A stretch of DNA of 64,000 nt from Solirubrobacter deserti (GCF_027587175.1 NZ_JAPCID010000027.1:1-64000); one strand, 5' to 3'; shown: positions 26,847 through 38,511, counted from the stretch's first letter. The notes: a model not told the origin generated them from the letters alone. A program made the numbers and translations.

Positions 26847-27970
26847 GCGGCGCCCTCGAGGGCGTGCGCGTGCTCGAGCTCACGCAGATCATGGCCGGCC
26901 CGTTCTGCGGGCAGGTGCTGGCGGACATGGGCGCGGACGTGATCAAGGTCGAGCCGCGCGACGGCGGCGACCAGACGCGGCGTTCGATGGGCGAGCCGGC
27001 GTTCCGGGCCGTCAACCGCAACAAGCGCTCGATCGCCCTCGACCTCAAGGACGCGGCGGACCAGGCGACGCTGCACCGGCTGGTGAAGACCGCCGACGTG
27101 CTGCTGGAGAACTACCGGCCGGGCGTGGCGGCGAAGCTGCAGGCCGACTACGAGACGCTGTGCGCGCTCAACCCGCGCTTGATCTACGCGTCGATCTCCG
27201 GCTTCGGGCAGACCGGGCCGTACGCGCAGCGGCCCGGGTTCGACCTGATCGCGCAGGGCATGAGCGGCGTGATGAGCGTCACCGGCGAGCCCGGTGGCAA
27301 CCCGATCAAGGCCGGCGTGCCAGTGTCCGACCTGTCCGCGGGACTGTTCTGCGCGATCGGCATCCTGTCCGCGCTGCACGCCCGCCAGCGCACGGGGGAG
27401 GGCCAGCGGATCGACACCTCGCTGTGGGAGGGCGCGATGGCGCTGACGGTGTGGGAGACGGCCGAGCTGTGGTCGACGGGCAACGTCCCGCAGCCGCTCG
27501 GCTCCGCGCACCGCATCAGCGCGCCCTACCAGGCGCTGCGCACGCGCGACGGCCACGTCACCGTCGGCGGCAACTCCAACAAGCTCTACGCGCGGCTGTG
27601 CGAGGCGATCGGCCGGCCGGAGCTGATCGACGACCCGCGCTTCCTCGAGAACCCGGACCGGATGGCGAACCGGCCCGCGCTCGTGGCCGAGCTGGAGGCC
27701 GCGCTGGCCGCACGCGACACCGCCGAATGGGTGGATCTGCTGCTGGCGGCGGGCGTGCCCGCGGGCCCGTTGCATAACGTGCAGCAGGTGGTCGACGATC
27801 CGCACACGCACGCACGCGAGATGGTGGTCGAGATGGAGCATCCCGAGGCCGGCACGGTCTACGGGCTCGGCATCCCCGTGAAGTTGAGCGCCACGCCGGG
27901 CAGCGTCCGGCGGCCGGCGCCGTTGCTCGGACAGCACAGCGACGAGATCCTCGCGGAGCTCGACGGGTGA
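26843..27970 (+). CDS. CaiB/BaiF-type (family III) CoA-transferase
   Basis: 375 residues. LEGVRVLELTQIMAGPFCGQ, ADVIKVEPRDGGDQTR and RPGFDLIAQGMSGVMS (with the Asp of the family III active site) are diagnostic. It would load an organic acid with CoA from a donor acyl-CoA. It overlaps the enoyl-CoA hydratase gene (GTGA), so an acid-activation then hydration/isomerisation step is likely. Confidence 0.93.
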   Translation: MSGALEGVRVLELTQIMAGPFCGQVLADMGADVIKVEPRDGGDQTRRSMGEPAFRAVNRNKRSIALDLKDAADQATLHRLVKTADVLLENYRPGVAAKLQADYETLCALNPRLIYASISGFGQTGPYAQRPGFDLIAQGMSGVMSVTGEPGGNPIKAGVPVSDLSAGLFCAIGILSALHARQRTGEGQRIDTSLWEGAMALTVWETAELWSTGNVPQPLGSAHRISAPYQALRTRDGHVTVGGNSNKLYARLCEAIGRPELIDDPRFLENPDRMANRPALVAELEAALAARDTAEWVDLLLAAGVPAGPLHNVQQVVDDPHTHAREMVVEMEHPEAGTVYGLGIPVKLSATPGSVRRPAPLLGQHSDEILAELDG

Positions 27971-28698
27971 GCGTCGAGTATGAGCGGCGCGGCGACGCCG
28001 CGTGGGTGACCTTCAACCGCCCCGAGGCGCACAACGCGATGACGTTTGAGATGTACGACCAGCTCGTGGAGGCGTGCGACCAGGTCGACCTCGACGACGA
28101 GGTGAAGGTGATGGTCCTGCGCGGCGCGGGCGGCCGCGCGTTCGTCGCCGGCACCGACATCCGCCAGTTCACGCAGTTCGCCACCGCGCAGGACGGCGTG
28201 ATCTACGAGACCCGGATTGACAATGTGCTCGACCGGCTCGAGGCCGTCAAGAAGCCGACGGTCGCGCTCGTCGAGGGGTTCGCGTTCGGCAGCGGGTTCG
28301 CGATCGCGGCGTGCTGCGATCTGCGCGTGATGACGCCGTCGGCGACGTTCGGGATGCCGATCGCGCGCACCGTCGGCAACTGCCTCTCGATGGCCAACTA
28401 CGCGCGGCTGGGGGCGGCGCTCGGCACGCCTCGCCTGAAGGACGTGATCTTCCGCGCGCGGCCGATCGAGGCCGAGGAGGCGCTGCAGATCGGGTTCGTG
28501 AGCGCGGTCGTCGAGGACGCCGAGGGTTGGGCCGCCGACCTGTGCACCACGCTGGCTGACCACTCGCCGATCACGATGCAGGTCACCAAGGAAGCGCTGC
28601 GGCGTGGCCGCGTGGTCCCCGAAGGTGAGGACCTGATCCGCCTCGCGTATGGCAGCGAGGAGTTCCGCACCAACGTCCAACGCTTCCTCAATCGGTAG
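27967..28698 (+). CDS. Enoyl-CoA hydratase/isomerase (crotonase) family protein
   Basis: 243 residues. FNRPEAHNAMTFEMYDQL, the oxyanion-hole segment RAFVAGTDIRQF and the second hole ALVEGFAFGSGFAIAACCD are typical crotonases. The usual Glu pair of hydratases is not obvious (PIARTVGNCLS), so it may be an isomerase or hydrolase instead. It is the last gene of the TetR-led operon. Confidence 0.9.
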   Translation: MSVEYERRGDAAWVTFNRPEAHNAMTFEMYDQLVEACDQVDLDDEVKVMVLRGAGGRAFVAGTDIRQFTQFATAQDGVIYETRIDNVLDRLEAVKKPTVALVEGFAFGSGFAIAACCDLRVMTPSATFGMPIARTVGNCLSMANYARLGAALGTPRLKDVIFRARPIEAEEALQIGFVSAVVEDAEGWAADLCTTLADHSPITMQVTKEALRRGRVVPEGEDLIRLAYGSEEFRTNVQRFLNR

Positions 28699-28725
28699 AC
28701 CGGTTTAGGCAACCGGTTTACCGGT
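28699..28725. promoter_or_regulatory. Cluster of three ACCGGT sites before the transporter gene
   Basis: ACCGGT occurs at 28699, 28712 and 28720, the middle one in the palindrome AACCGGTT. It lies just after the enoyl-CoA hydratase stop and 28 bases before the transporter start. LacI-type operators often have a central CG of this kind, and a LacI gene lies in the downstream operon; the TetR upstream region holds the same hexamer. Confidence 0.5.
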
Positions 28726-28753
28726 GACCTCCCTGAGTGGGAGGTAGAGACCT

Positions 28754-30039
28754 ATGGACGAGGCTCCACGCAGCAGCGCCCTTCGGCGCGCGCTGGCCGG
28801 TTCGGTCGTCGGCACCGCGCTCGAGTGGTACGACTTCTTCATCTACGGCACCGCCGCCGCGCTGGTGTTCGACGAGCTGTTCTTCAATGACAAGGAGGGC
28901 AGCGCGGGCACACTGGCGGCGTTCGCGACCTTCGGCGTCGGCTTCGCCGTGCGGCCGCTCGGCGGCGTGCTGTTCGGCAACATGGGCGACCGCATCGGGC
29001 GGCGCGAGACGCTGGTGGTCACGACGCTGCTGATGGGCATCTCCACGGGCGTCATCGGCCTGCTGCCGACCTACGACTCGATCGGCATCTGGGCGCCGAT
29101 CCTGCTCACGCTCATGCGCGTCTGCCAGGGCCTCGGCGCGGGCGCGGAGTTCGGCGGCGCCTCGACGCTGCTGGCCGAGCACGCGCCGAAGGAGCGCCGC
29201 GGCTTCTACGGCTCGTTCGCGCAGCTCGGCGTGCAGACCGGGCTCGTGCTCGGCACGCTCACGTTCCTGATCGTCGGCCAGCTGCCCGACGAGGACCTCA
29301 ACTCGTGGGGCTGGCGGATCCCGTTCCTGATCTCGTTCCTGATGATCTTCGTGACGTTGTACTTCCGGCTGCGCGTCGAGGAGTCGCCGGTGTTCGAGGC
29401 GCTGCGCGCGCAGCGCAAGGTCGTCAAGGTGCCGGTGCTGGACACGATCAAGCGCTACCCGAAGTCGGTCGCGGTCGCGGCCGGCGCGCACATCGCCGAC
29501 ACCGCCGTGATCTACATCTTCGTGACGTTCTCGGTGGCGTACGTGACCGATCAGCTGGACCTCTCGAGAACCACGGCACTCGGCGGCGTCGTGGTCGCCG
29601 CGTTCGTCGGCGTGCTGCTGCAGCCCGTCTATGGGGCGTTGAGCGACCGGATCGGACGCAAGCCGCTGAACCTGTGGAGCGTGATCTTCACCGCGCTGTA
29701 CGCGTTCCCGTTCTGGCTGCTGGTGGACACGGGCTCACCCGCCGTGATCTGGCTGGCGCTGACCATCGGATTGGCGATCGGGCTCGGGCCGATGATCGCC
29801 GTCCAGGGCGCGTTCAACGCCGAGCTGTTCGGGGCCGACGTGCGCTACACGGGCTTCGCCGGCTCGCGGGAGCTGGGCGCCGCGCTGGTGGGCTTCTCAC
29901 CGACGCTCTCGGTCGCGCTGCTGGGCTGGGGGGACGACGAGCCGTGGCTCGTCGCGGTGTGGATGATCGTGGCCTGCCTGATCTCCCTGGCCGCGTTCGT
30001 GGCCTCGCGCGAGACGAAGGACGTCGACATGGTCGAGGC

Positions 30040-30043
<4 letters not shown>
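28754..30043 (+). CDS. MHS-family MFS transporter (metabolite:H+ symporter)
   Basis: 429 residues, about 12 membrane helices. GTALEWYDFFIYGTAAALVF, RPLGGVLFGNMGDRIGRRE and QGLGAGAEFGGAS identify the MHS group (ShiA/ProP/dicarboxylate symporters). It would bring in the substrate of the neighbouring enzymes. GGAGG lies about 9 bases before the ATG. It overlaps the next gene (GTGA). Confidence 0.92.
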
Positions 30044-32168
<2,125 letters not shown>

Positions 32169-32193
32169 GCGCGACGAAACGATCGATGCGGCC

Positions 32194-32706
32194 ATGCTCG
32201 ACCTACGCACGCTCGATCCCGCCCGCCAGACCGCCGACCGGCGTGTCGCGCTGGCACTCGGGTATGGCGCGCTGGCTTGCTTGACGTTCGCGGCCGTCGG
32301 AGCAGGAGCAGGCGGGTGGGCGCTGGCGACCGCGGTCGTCCTCGCTTTGGGAGGCCTGCCCTGGATCTTCGCCTTCGGCGGCCGCTGGCGTCTGCTCGAC
32401 GACGCCTTGGACGGGGTCCCGTTCTGGCTGCGCGGTGACCGCGTCGGCGCGTGGGCGACGGCGCCGATCGGCGGCGCGGCGCTCGCGCTCTGGCTGGCGG
32501 CGCTGCTGGGGATGCCGGATGCGCTGGCCGTGCTGGCCACGCTCGCGGGTGCGGGGGCGTACGTCGCGTTCGTCGCCTGGGTCGAGGCGCGCTACGAGCG
32601 TCTGATCCTGCTCGACCTGACCGTGCTGGAGACGCGCTTCGAGCGCATCACCGACCTGCGCGAGTCGCGCCTGGTCGCGGCCAGCCAGTACCTGCCGACC
32701 GCGTAG
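32194..32706 (+). CDS. Putative small integral membrane protein
   Basis: 170 residues with about four membrane helices in two pairs (GYGALACLTFAAVGAGAGGW, TAVVLALGGLPWIFAFGG, then GAALALWLAALLGMPDALAV and GAGAYVAFVAWVEARY) and a short charged tail. No family is recognised. The ATG at 32194 lies 25 bases after the LacI stop, with only a weak ribosome site. Confidence 0.6.
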   Translation: MLDLRTLDPARQTADRRVALALGYGALACLTFAAVGAGAGGWALATAVVLALGGLPWIFAFGGRWRLLDDALDGVPFWLRGDRVGAWATAPIGGAALALWLAALLGMPDALAVLATLAGAGAYVAFVAWVEARYERLILLDLTVLETRFERITDLRESRLVAASQYLPTA

Positions 32707-32746
32707 CTTCGTCACAGCACGGCCGCTCGCGCGTAGAAGCGGGTGG

Positions 32747-33270
32747 ATGCGGGCTGACGTGGACCTGTTGCGCGGTGGCGCCGAGGACTTCGGCGTCTTC
32801 TACGAGCGCCACGTCGGCATGGTGACCGCGTACGTGGGGCGGCGGGTGCGGCGGCCGGAGCTGACGATCGACCTCGTCGCCGAGACGTTCGCGCGGGCGC
32901 TCGAGCGGCGGCTGCAGTTCGATGCCAGGCGCTGGCCGCGGAGGCCTGGCTGATCAGGATCGCGCGCAACCTGATGGTCGACGCCGCCCGGCGCGGCCGC
33001 GTGGCCGACGCCGCGCGCGTCCGGCTGGGGATGCCCCCGATGGTGCTCGACGACGAGCAGCTCGCGCGGGTGGAGGAGCGCGCGTCGGTGGACCTGGCGG
33101 CGGCGCTCTCGCGGTGGCCCGCTTCTCAGCGCGAGGCGGTGTTGCGGCGCGTGGTGGGCGAGCAGGAGTACCCGGAGATCGCGCAGGACGTCGGCTGCTC
33201 GGAGCAGGTCGTGCGCCAGCGTGTCTCCCGCGGCCTGGCGGCTCTGCGCCGCGGACTGGAGGACCGATGA
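32747..33270 (+). pseudogene. ECF sigma-70 family factor, split by a -1 frameshift
   Basis: The first frame (32747 onward) gives sigma region 2 (FGVFYERHVGMVTAYVGRRV, DLVAETFARAL), then runs into a stop near 32952. The homologous continuation LAAEAWLIRIARNLMVDAA and region 4 (SQREAVLRRVVGEQEYPEIA) lie in another frame from ~32929 to the stop at 33270. One missing base near 32925-32930 explains it; adding one C to the CC at 32925-32926 restores a full sigma factor. It may be a true mutation or a sequencing error. The stop overlaps the next gene start. Confidence 0.8.
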
Positions 33271-34254
33271 ACGATCCGTTCGACGCGCTGCGGGACAACC
33301 TCGTCGCGGCGGCGCGCTCACGTCCGGTGTGGCGCCGCGGGCGCCGCGGGCTGCTTGCGCTGCTGGGCGCGTCCGTGCTCGCCGGCGGCGGTGTGGCGAC
33401 CGCGGTGGTGGTGCGCGACGAGCCGTCCCGGCCCGCGCGCGGGACGGTGCCGACGACGGGCGAGCAGTATTCGATCGAGCTGCGCCCCGACCTCACCGCG
33501 GGCGCGATCGGCTGGTGCGCGTCGCTGTCGCTGCGGCGCGAGCGCTCCGGCGCGGCCGGGTCCGGGTGTGGTCCGGCCGCGCCGCCCGGGCGGCCGCAGA
33601 TCATCGGCATCGGCATGGTTGGCCCGCGTGAAGGCGTGTTGGGCATGGTCGTCGACGAGCGCGTCGCCGTCGTGGAGCTGCCCGGCGGGCGGCGGATCGT
33701 CCCGCGGGCCGACCCCGGCGTGCCCGCGCCGTGGAAGCTCGCAATCGCAACGGTGCGCGGCGAACCCGGTCCGGACATCCGCTTCTTCGACGCGCGAGGC
33801 CGGCGATTGCAGGACGACGATCCGCCGGGAGGCTGGGGCCGCGGACGCAGCTCGCCTGCCGGTGCGCAAGGTCGACGCGGCGGACCCGCCGGACCGGCCG
33901 TGCGCGCTGCGCACCGACCGCCCGGACCGTTTCCGCGCCGTCTCGGCCACCTTGCTCTCGCGCTTCCCGAGCGAGCCGCCCCGGGTCGCCGGACCGGCGC
34001 TGTTGAGCTGCTCGACCACGGTCTTCTATCGCGGCCAGCGCCGGCTGCGCGCCGCGGTGCTGGTCGATCCTGCCGACCCCGCGAAGCCCGCGCCGCTGCT
34101 CCCGGGCATGGCCGCCGAGCCGGCGCGCGGCGCGGTCGTCTCCACGGGTGAACTGGTGAGCGCGCGCCGCGCCGGACCCGGCTGGATCGCGGTCTTCGGC
34201 GGCAACGCGGCCCAGCGGGAGGCGCTGCTGCGCTCGCTCCGCACGACGCCATGA
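33267..34254 (+). pseudogene. Membrane partner of the sigma factor, split by a +1 frameshift
   Basis: The ATG overlaps the sigma factor stop. The N-terminus is short and cytoplasmic, followed by one membrane helix (GLLALLGASVLAGGGVATAV) and an exported domain (TTGEQYSIELRPDL, RPQIIGIGMVGPREGV). Homologous sequence continues in the +1 frame (VRKVDAADPPDRPCALRTDR to the stop at 34254). Removing one G from the GGGG at 33835-33838 joins the two frames as PPGGWAADAARLPVRK. Position and topology suggest an anti-sigma-like or co-regulated protein; no known anti-sigma motif is seen. Confidence 0.65.
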
Positions 34255-34298
34255 GGCACACTTGACGGGTGGAGGCAGGCGGCAGGCGGGAGGGTGCA

Positions 34299-35192
34299 GT
34301 GCGAAGGATCGTGGTGTTGGCGTTGGTGCTGGCGTGTGCGCTGCCGGCGAGCGCGAGCGCGCAGGCGGTGCCGACGATCAAGCTCGACCGGGACGGCCCG
34401 GTGACGGTGCTGGTGCAGTCCAAGTCGGCGCTCAACGTGCTCGGGATGGCCGTGGCCTCGCCGTCGCCGGTGGACCTCTGCGCCGACTGCCGCGGCGGTG
34501 AGACCGTGCAGCTCGGCGCGATGTCGGCGGGCACCGAGATCGTGCTGCGGCTCACCGACGGCGAGAAGACGTTCCTCTCCGTCGACCCCACACACGCGCG
34601 GATCGAGCAGACCGGCGGGACCTGGCGCATCGGCTGGGACGACTCCCTCGGCGACGGCGACTTCCAGGACCTCGTCGTCACCATCGCGGTGCCCACGCTC
34701 CCGCCGCCCGTCGACCGCGACGCCGACGGCGTCTCCCCGCCGACCGACTGCAACGACACGAACTCCGCGGTGCGTCCGGGCGCGCCGGAGGTCCCGGGCA
34801 ACGAGCTCGACGACGACTGCCTCAACGGCGACGCGCCCGCGTCGATCGCCGCCGTCGTGACCGTGCTCTGGAATGGGCACCGCGGTGGCGGGGTGCGCCT
34901 GTCCAAGCTCGAGGTGCGGGACGCGCCGCCCGCCGCGCAGATCCTGGTCCGCTGCCGCGGCAAGCGGTGCGCGTTCAAGACCAAGCGGGCGACGGCGAAG
35001 GCCGACGGCACCGCGAAGCTGCTCACGCTCGTCAAAGGCCGGCGCCTGCGCCCGAACATCACCCTGGACGTCGTCATCAGCGCGCCCAACATGATCGGCA
35101 AGGTGCGCCGCTACGAGGTGCAGCGGCGCAAGATGAGCAACGGCCGCACCTACTGCACGCCGCCGGGCCTGACGAACGCGATCCGCTGCTGA
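34299..35192 (+). CDS. Secreted protein with MopE-like metal-binding motif
   Basis: 297 residues from a GTG at 34299, preceded by GGGAGGG. The signal peptide is RRIVVLALVLACALPASASA. The middle has DRDADGVSPPTDCNDTNSAV then GAPEVPGNELDDDC, the MopE-type/calcium-binding repeat common in secreted bacterial proteins. The C-terminal part has paired Cys (RCRGKRCAFKTKRA) of a repeat type seen in many actinobacterial cell-surface proteins. The role is unknown. Confidence 0.8.
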   Translation: MRRIVVLALVLACALPASASAQAVPTIKLDRDGPVTVLVQSKSALNVLGMAVASPSPVDLCADCRGGETVQLGAMSAGTEIVLRLTDGEKTFLSVDPTHARIEQTGGTWRIGWDDSLGDGDFQDLVVTIAVPTLPPPVDRDADGVSPPTDCNDTNSAVRPGAPEVPGNELDDDCLNGDAPASIAAVVTVLWNGHRGGGVRLSKLEVRDAPPAAQILVRCRGKRCAFKTKRATAKADGTAKLLTLVKGRRLRPNITLDVVISAPNMIGKVRRYEVQRRKMSNGRTYCTPPGLTNAIRC

Positions 35193-35194
35193 GT

Positions 35195-35222
35195 CCGCCC
35201 AAGCTTTCGCCAACGTGGGCGG
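35195..35222 (+). terminator. Hairpin after the MopE-like gene
   Basis: CCGCCCA and TGGGCGG form a perfect 7-bp stem around a 14-base loop, starting 3 bases after the stop codon. Confidence 0.55.
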
Positions 35223-35370
35223 GATAGACCTCCGCCCATGCTCAACACCATCATCGTCGGCTCCGGCATCATCGCCATCCTGATCGGTCTGATGCCGCGA
35301 TGACCGTCACCCAGCCCGTTCGCGCAGCACGACGGCGAGTGGCCCCGGGTCGGCGATGACTCAGCGGTCC

Positions 35371-35414
35371 CGTGCCATAGCACGAGGCCCGCGCGCGCCT
35401 GCCACTAGGCGCGC
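35371..35414 (-). terminator. Tandem hairpins at the end of the Kelch gene
   Basis: GCGCGCCT / AGGCGCGC (35393-35414, 8 bp, 6-base loop) spans the Kelch stop codon; CGTGC / GCACG (35371-35384) follows. Between 35193 and 35404 only these hairpins and a doubtful 21-codon ORF are seen. Confidence 0.5.
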
Positions 35415-36925
35415 TTGACGGTCAACGCCAGCGAGACGCGCTGGCGGGGCAGCTCGAGCGTCAGCTTCGTCCCGCGGCGCGACAGCTTGCCGCGCGCGGA
35501 CTTGGAGAGCTTGAGCTTGACCGTCGCGACCGCGTTGCGCGGGAGCGACACCTGGGCGCGGGCGAGCACGACCTTGCCTCGGCGCAGCACAAGTGAGTCC
35601 TTGCAGTCGCCGGTGTCGTCACAGCGCACCTTGACGGCCAGCGCGCCGGAGCGACTCAGGGTCATGCGCTTCAGGTTCGACCGGAACGCCACGCGGCCGG
35701 GGACAGCCGCGGGGGACGGCGAGGGCGTGGGCGTGGCCGTGGCCGTGGGCGCGGGATCGGCCGGGGGGTCCGGGGTCGGGGTCGGCACCGCGGGCGGCGT
35801 AAAACGCTCGGCGACGGTGCCCGCGAAGAATCCGCCGGCGACCAGGAGCGAGCCGTCATTGAGTGCCAGCGCGACGTGACCCGCACGTCCGCGCTTCATC
35901 GTCGAGGAGAGCGCCCACGTGCCGCGAGCGGGATCGAAGATCTCGAGCGTGTCCTCGTAGCGGTCACCGGACCAAGTCGGCAGGCCCCCGTTGACGCCGG
36001 GGTTCACGACGCTCCACCAGAAGCCGCCGGTGATCGCCGGCCGTCCGTCGGCGAGCGTGACCATCGCGGACCCTTCGCCGCGCGGAGTGGCGAGGTCGGC
36101 GGTCCTGGTCCACGTGTTGCTCCGCGGGTCGTAGATCTCGGCGGTGCGGCTGGCGGTCGGGTGGCGGTTCTCGAAGCCGTAGCCGCCCGCCACGAGGACG
36201 CGACCGTCGGGAAGTAGTGCGGCCTCCGCGTGTCCGCGCCGCTCGCCCATCGGCGCCGTCGCGGTCCACGCGTCCGCGATCGGGTCATAAATCTCGGCAC
36301 TGTCGAGTTCGTCGCCGTTCCAGCCGCCGGCGACGAAGACCCTGCCGTCCGCCAGGCGCGTGACGGCGGGCTGGAAGCGCGTGGTCACGACCGGGCCGGT
36401 CGCCTTCCATTGGTTCGTCGCAGGGTTCCAGCGCTCCGCCCCTGTCGCGCGGTCGTAGAGCCCGTCGCCGCCGATCACGAGCGGTTGCCCGTTCGCGAGC
36501 AGGACCGCGTCGTGATAGCCGCGCGCTTCTACGAGCGTGCCCGCATCGTCCCACCGCCCGGTCTTGGGGTCATAGACCTCGGCCGAGTCGGTCGCGTCGT
36601 AGTTGGTGTGGCGGCCGCCCGGCACGAGCACTCGCCCGTCGGGGAGGGTGACGGCCGGCGCCTGTGAGCGTGGCAGGCGCATCTTGGGCAGTGGAGACCA
36701 TTGGTTGGCCGCCGGATCGAACCGCTCGACCGTGTCGAGCACGGTGGCGCGGGCGCCGCCCGCCACCAGCACGCTGCCGTCGGCGAGCTTCGCGGCGGCC
36801 GCTCCGCCGCGCTGGTCGGTCATCGAGCCCGCGTCCGACCACGTGCCCACGGCGGCGTGTGCGGTCGCGACGGGCGCAACGAGCAGGACGAGGGAGACGA
36901 CCGGAATCAAACGGCGACTGTTCAC
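35405..36925 (-). CDS. Secreted Kelch-repeat protein
   Basis: 506 residues. The GTG at 36925 gives a signal peptide (SRRLIPVVSLVLLVAPVATA). Six or so Kelch repeats follow (LADGSVLVAGG, LPDGRVLVPGG, LADGRVFVAGG, with AEIYDP blades), then a Pro/Thr-rich linker and a C-terminal domain with CDDTGDCKDSLVLRRGKV. Kelch propellers bind ligands or form galactose-oxidase folds; no copper ligands can be assigned. A longer reading to 37090 overlaps the next gene and is not preferred. Confidence 0.87.
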   Translation of the reverse strand: MNSRRLIPVVSLVLLVAPVATAHAAVGTWSDAGSMTDQRGGAAAAKLADGSVLVAGGARATVLDTVERFDPAANQWSPLPKMRLPRSQAPAVTLPDGRVLVPGGRHTNYDATDSAEVYDPKTGRWDDAGTLVEARGYHDAVLLANGQPLVIGGDGLYDRATGAERWNPATNQWKATGPVVTTRFQPAVTRLADGRVFVAGGWNGDELDSAEIYDPIADAWTATAPMGERRGHAEAALLPDGRVLVAGGYGFENRHPTASRTAEIYDPRSNTWTRTADLATPRGEGSAMVTLADGRPAITGGFWWSVVNPGVNGGLPTWSGDRYEDTLEIFDPARGTWALSSTMKRGRAGHVALALNDGSLLVAGGFFAGTVAERFTPPAVPTPTPDPPADPAPTATATPTPSPSPAAVPGRVAFRSNLKRMTLSRSGALAVKVRCDDTGDCKDSLVLRRGKVVLARAQVSLPRNAVATVKLKLSKSARGKLSRRGTKLTLELPRQRVSLALTVKRA

Positions 36926-36983
36926 AACCGGTACTGAAGCGACCCACCACCGGTGAGGGAAGGGAATATACGTCCAAACGCGC

Positions 36984-37832
36984 TCAGAGGCCGCGCGCGG
37001 GGTCGACGTTTGCGCCCCGCACGACGACCTCGAAGTGCAGGTGCGGGCCGGTCGCGAAGCCGGTCGCACCGACGAGCCCGACCCGCTCACCGGCGCTCAC
37101 CGCCTCACCGGGGGAGACGGTCGCCCGCGAGAGGTGCGCGTAGCGCGTCTTCCAACCGCCGTGGTCGACGGTGACGACGAGGCCCCAGCCGGTCGCGAAC
37201 CCCGCGTACGTGACCCGGCCGGACGCGGCGGCGCGGACCGTGGTGCCGGCCGGCGCGGGGAAGTCGAGCCCCGCGTGGAAGCTGTTGCCGCGCGGGCCGT
37301 AGCGGTCGCCGATCGGCGCGGCGATCGGCATCCGTAGCGGCGGGGTCGCCGGCCCGGGACGCCGGAGGACGGCCATGGTGGCCGGTCCCGCGACGCCGTC
37401 GGCGGGCAGGCCCGCATAGATCTGCACGCGCCGGACGGCCGCCGCCGTGCGCGCGCCGAACCCGCCGTCGACCGGGCCGCCCGGGAAGCCTTTGACCGCG
37501 AGCGCGAACTGCAGCGCCGCGACGTCCCAGCCGCTGTGGCCGGGCCGTAGTGGCCGGCTGCCGATGGGATGGCGGCCGAGCGCGCCGAGCGCGCGGCGGG
37601 TGCGCGGGCCGACGACGCCGTCCGCGCTCAGCCCGCGCCGCGCCTGGAAGCGCCGCAGCGCCGCCGCCGTCGCGGGCCCGGAGACGCCGTCGACCGTGCC
37701 CGAGTACACGCCGTGGTGGCGCAGCGCGACCTGCAGCGCGGCGACACGGGGGCTCGCGGCGGACGCGCTCGCCGGCACGACGAGCAGCAGCGCCGCGGCC
37801 AGCACCACCCATGTGCGGAACAGTCGGGACAA
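36984..37832 (-). CDS. Secreted M23 peptidase with two peptidoglycan-binding domains
   Basis: 282 residues. A signal peptide (TWVVLAAALLLVVPASASA) is followed by two PG_binding_1 repeats (VAALQVALRHHGVYSGTVDG; VAALQFALAVKGFPGGPVDG) and an M23 (LytM) domain with HAGLDF and HLHFEV zinc motifs. It would cut peptidoglycan cross-bridges in the wall. All zinc ligands are present, so it is probably active. Confidence 0.93.
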   Translation of the reverse strand: MSRLFRTWVVLAAALLLVVPASASAASPRVAALQVALRHHGVYSGTVDGVSGPATAAALRRFQARRGLSADGVVGPRTRRALGALGRHPIGSRPLRPGHSGWDVAALQFALAVKGFPGGPVDGGFGARTAAAVRRVQIYAGLPADGVAGPATMAVLRRPGPATPPLRMPIAAPIGDRYGPRGNSFHAGLDFPAPAGTTVRAAASGRVTYAGFATGWGLVVTVDHGGWKTRYAHLSRATVSPGEAVSAGERVGLVGATGFATGPHLHFEVVVRGANVDPARGL

Positions 37833-37868
37833 CGCGCGAATGTTCGCGCACTGACAACCAATTTCCTG

Positions 37869-38501
37869 CTATTTCGCTGCCTCGAAGCGATTCTCGCCCG
37901 GGATGCGCCGCACCGATCCCCAGCCCCAGCGCGCCCAGACCACGAGCAGCGCCGCCCCGGCCGCTGACCCGAGCGAGTCCGCGGCGAGGTCGCCGACCGT
38001 GTCGGTGTTGTCGATCTGCAGGCTCGAGCCGAGGGTCCGGTCGGAGAAGTACTCCCACAGCTCCCACAGCCCGCCCAGCGCCACTCCGAGCGCGAACGTG
38101 ATGATCGCGATCCCCGCGTAGTGGCGGCCGTGCGTCTCGTCCCGCGGGTCCGGCACGACGTCGAGCCGCGCGAGGACGATGTACAGCGTCGGGGCGAAGA
38201 AGAACGGGAGCGAGAAGTGCACGATGTTGTCGAACCACGGCAGCGTGTCGTAGAACCCGAGCGCCTCACCCCAGGCCTGCAGCGTGAGCGCCAGCACGAG
38301 GAACAGGTCGTAGGCGCGGGGGAGCAGCACCGGCCGCACGAGCCACGCGAGCGCGGCGGCGCCGCCGAGGAGCGTGGCGGCGAAGGAGTCACCCAGAGCG
38401 GCGAAGATGGCCGCGCCGGCAACCAGGGTCCAGCGCAGGAGGTCGATCGGGTCGCGCACCCATGGGTGCCAGTCGCCGAGCAGGAGTCGTCGTGTGGCCA
38501 C
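37869..38501 (-). CDS. DUF2238/YjdF-like membrane protein
   Basis: 210 residues, about six membrane helices. FDNIVHFSLPFFFAPTLYI and GGLWELWEYFSDRTLG with DTVGDLAADSLGSAAG match the DUF2238 group of unknown function. It lies 10 bases after the P450 gene and 36 before the M23 gene on the same strand. Confidence 0.8.
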   Translation of the reverse strand: MATRRLLLGDWHPWVRDPIDLLRWTLVAGAAIFAALGDSFAATLLGGAAALAWLVRPVLLPRAYDLFLVLALTLQAWGEALGFYDTLPWFDNIVHFSLPFFFAPTLYIVLARLDVVPDPRDETHGRHYAGIAIITFALGVALGGLWELWEYFSDRTLGSSLQIDNTDTVGDLAADSLGSAAGAALLVVWARWGWGSVRRIPGENRFEAAK

Positions 38502-38511
38502 GACGCAGTCA

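Noticed and set aside
35238-35303. A 21-residue hydrophobic ORF (MLNTIIVGSGIIAILIGLMP)
   Set aside because: It looks like a small membrane peptide but has no ribosome site and no conserved neighbour; too short to support from one sequence.
35700-35800. Pro/Thr-rich low-complexity stretch in the Kelch gene as a tandem repeat
   Set aside because: It reads as an in-frame linker without a fixed unit, not a DNA repeat array.
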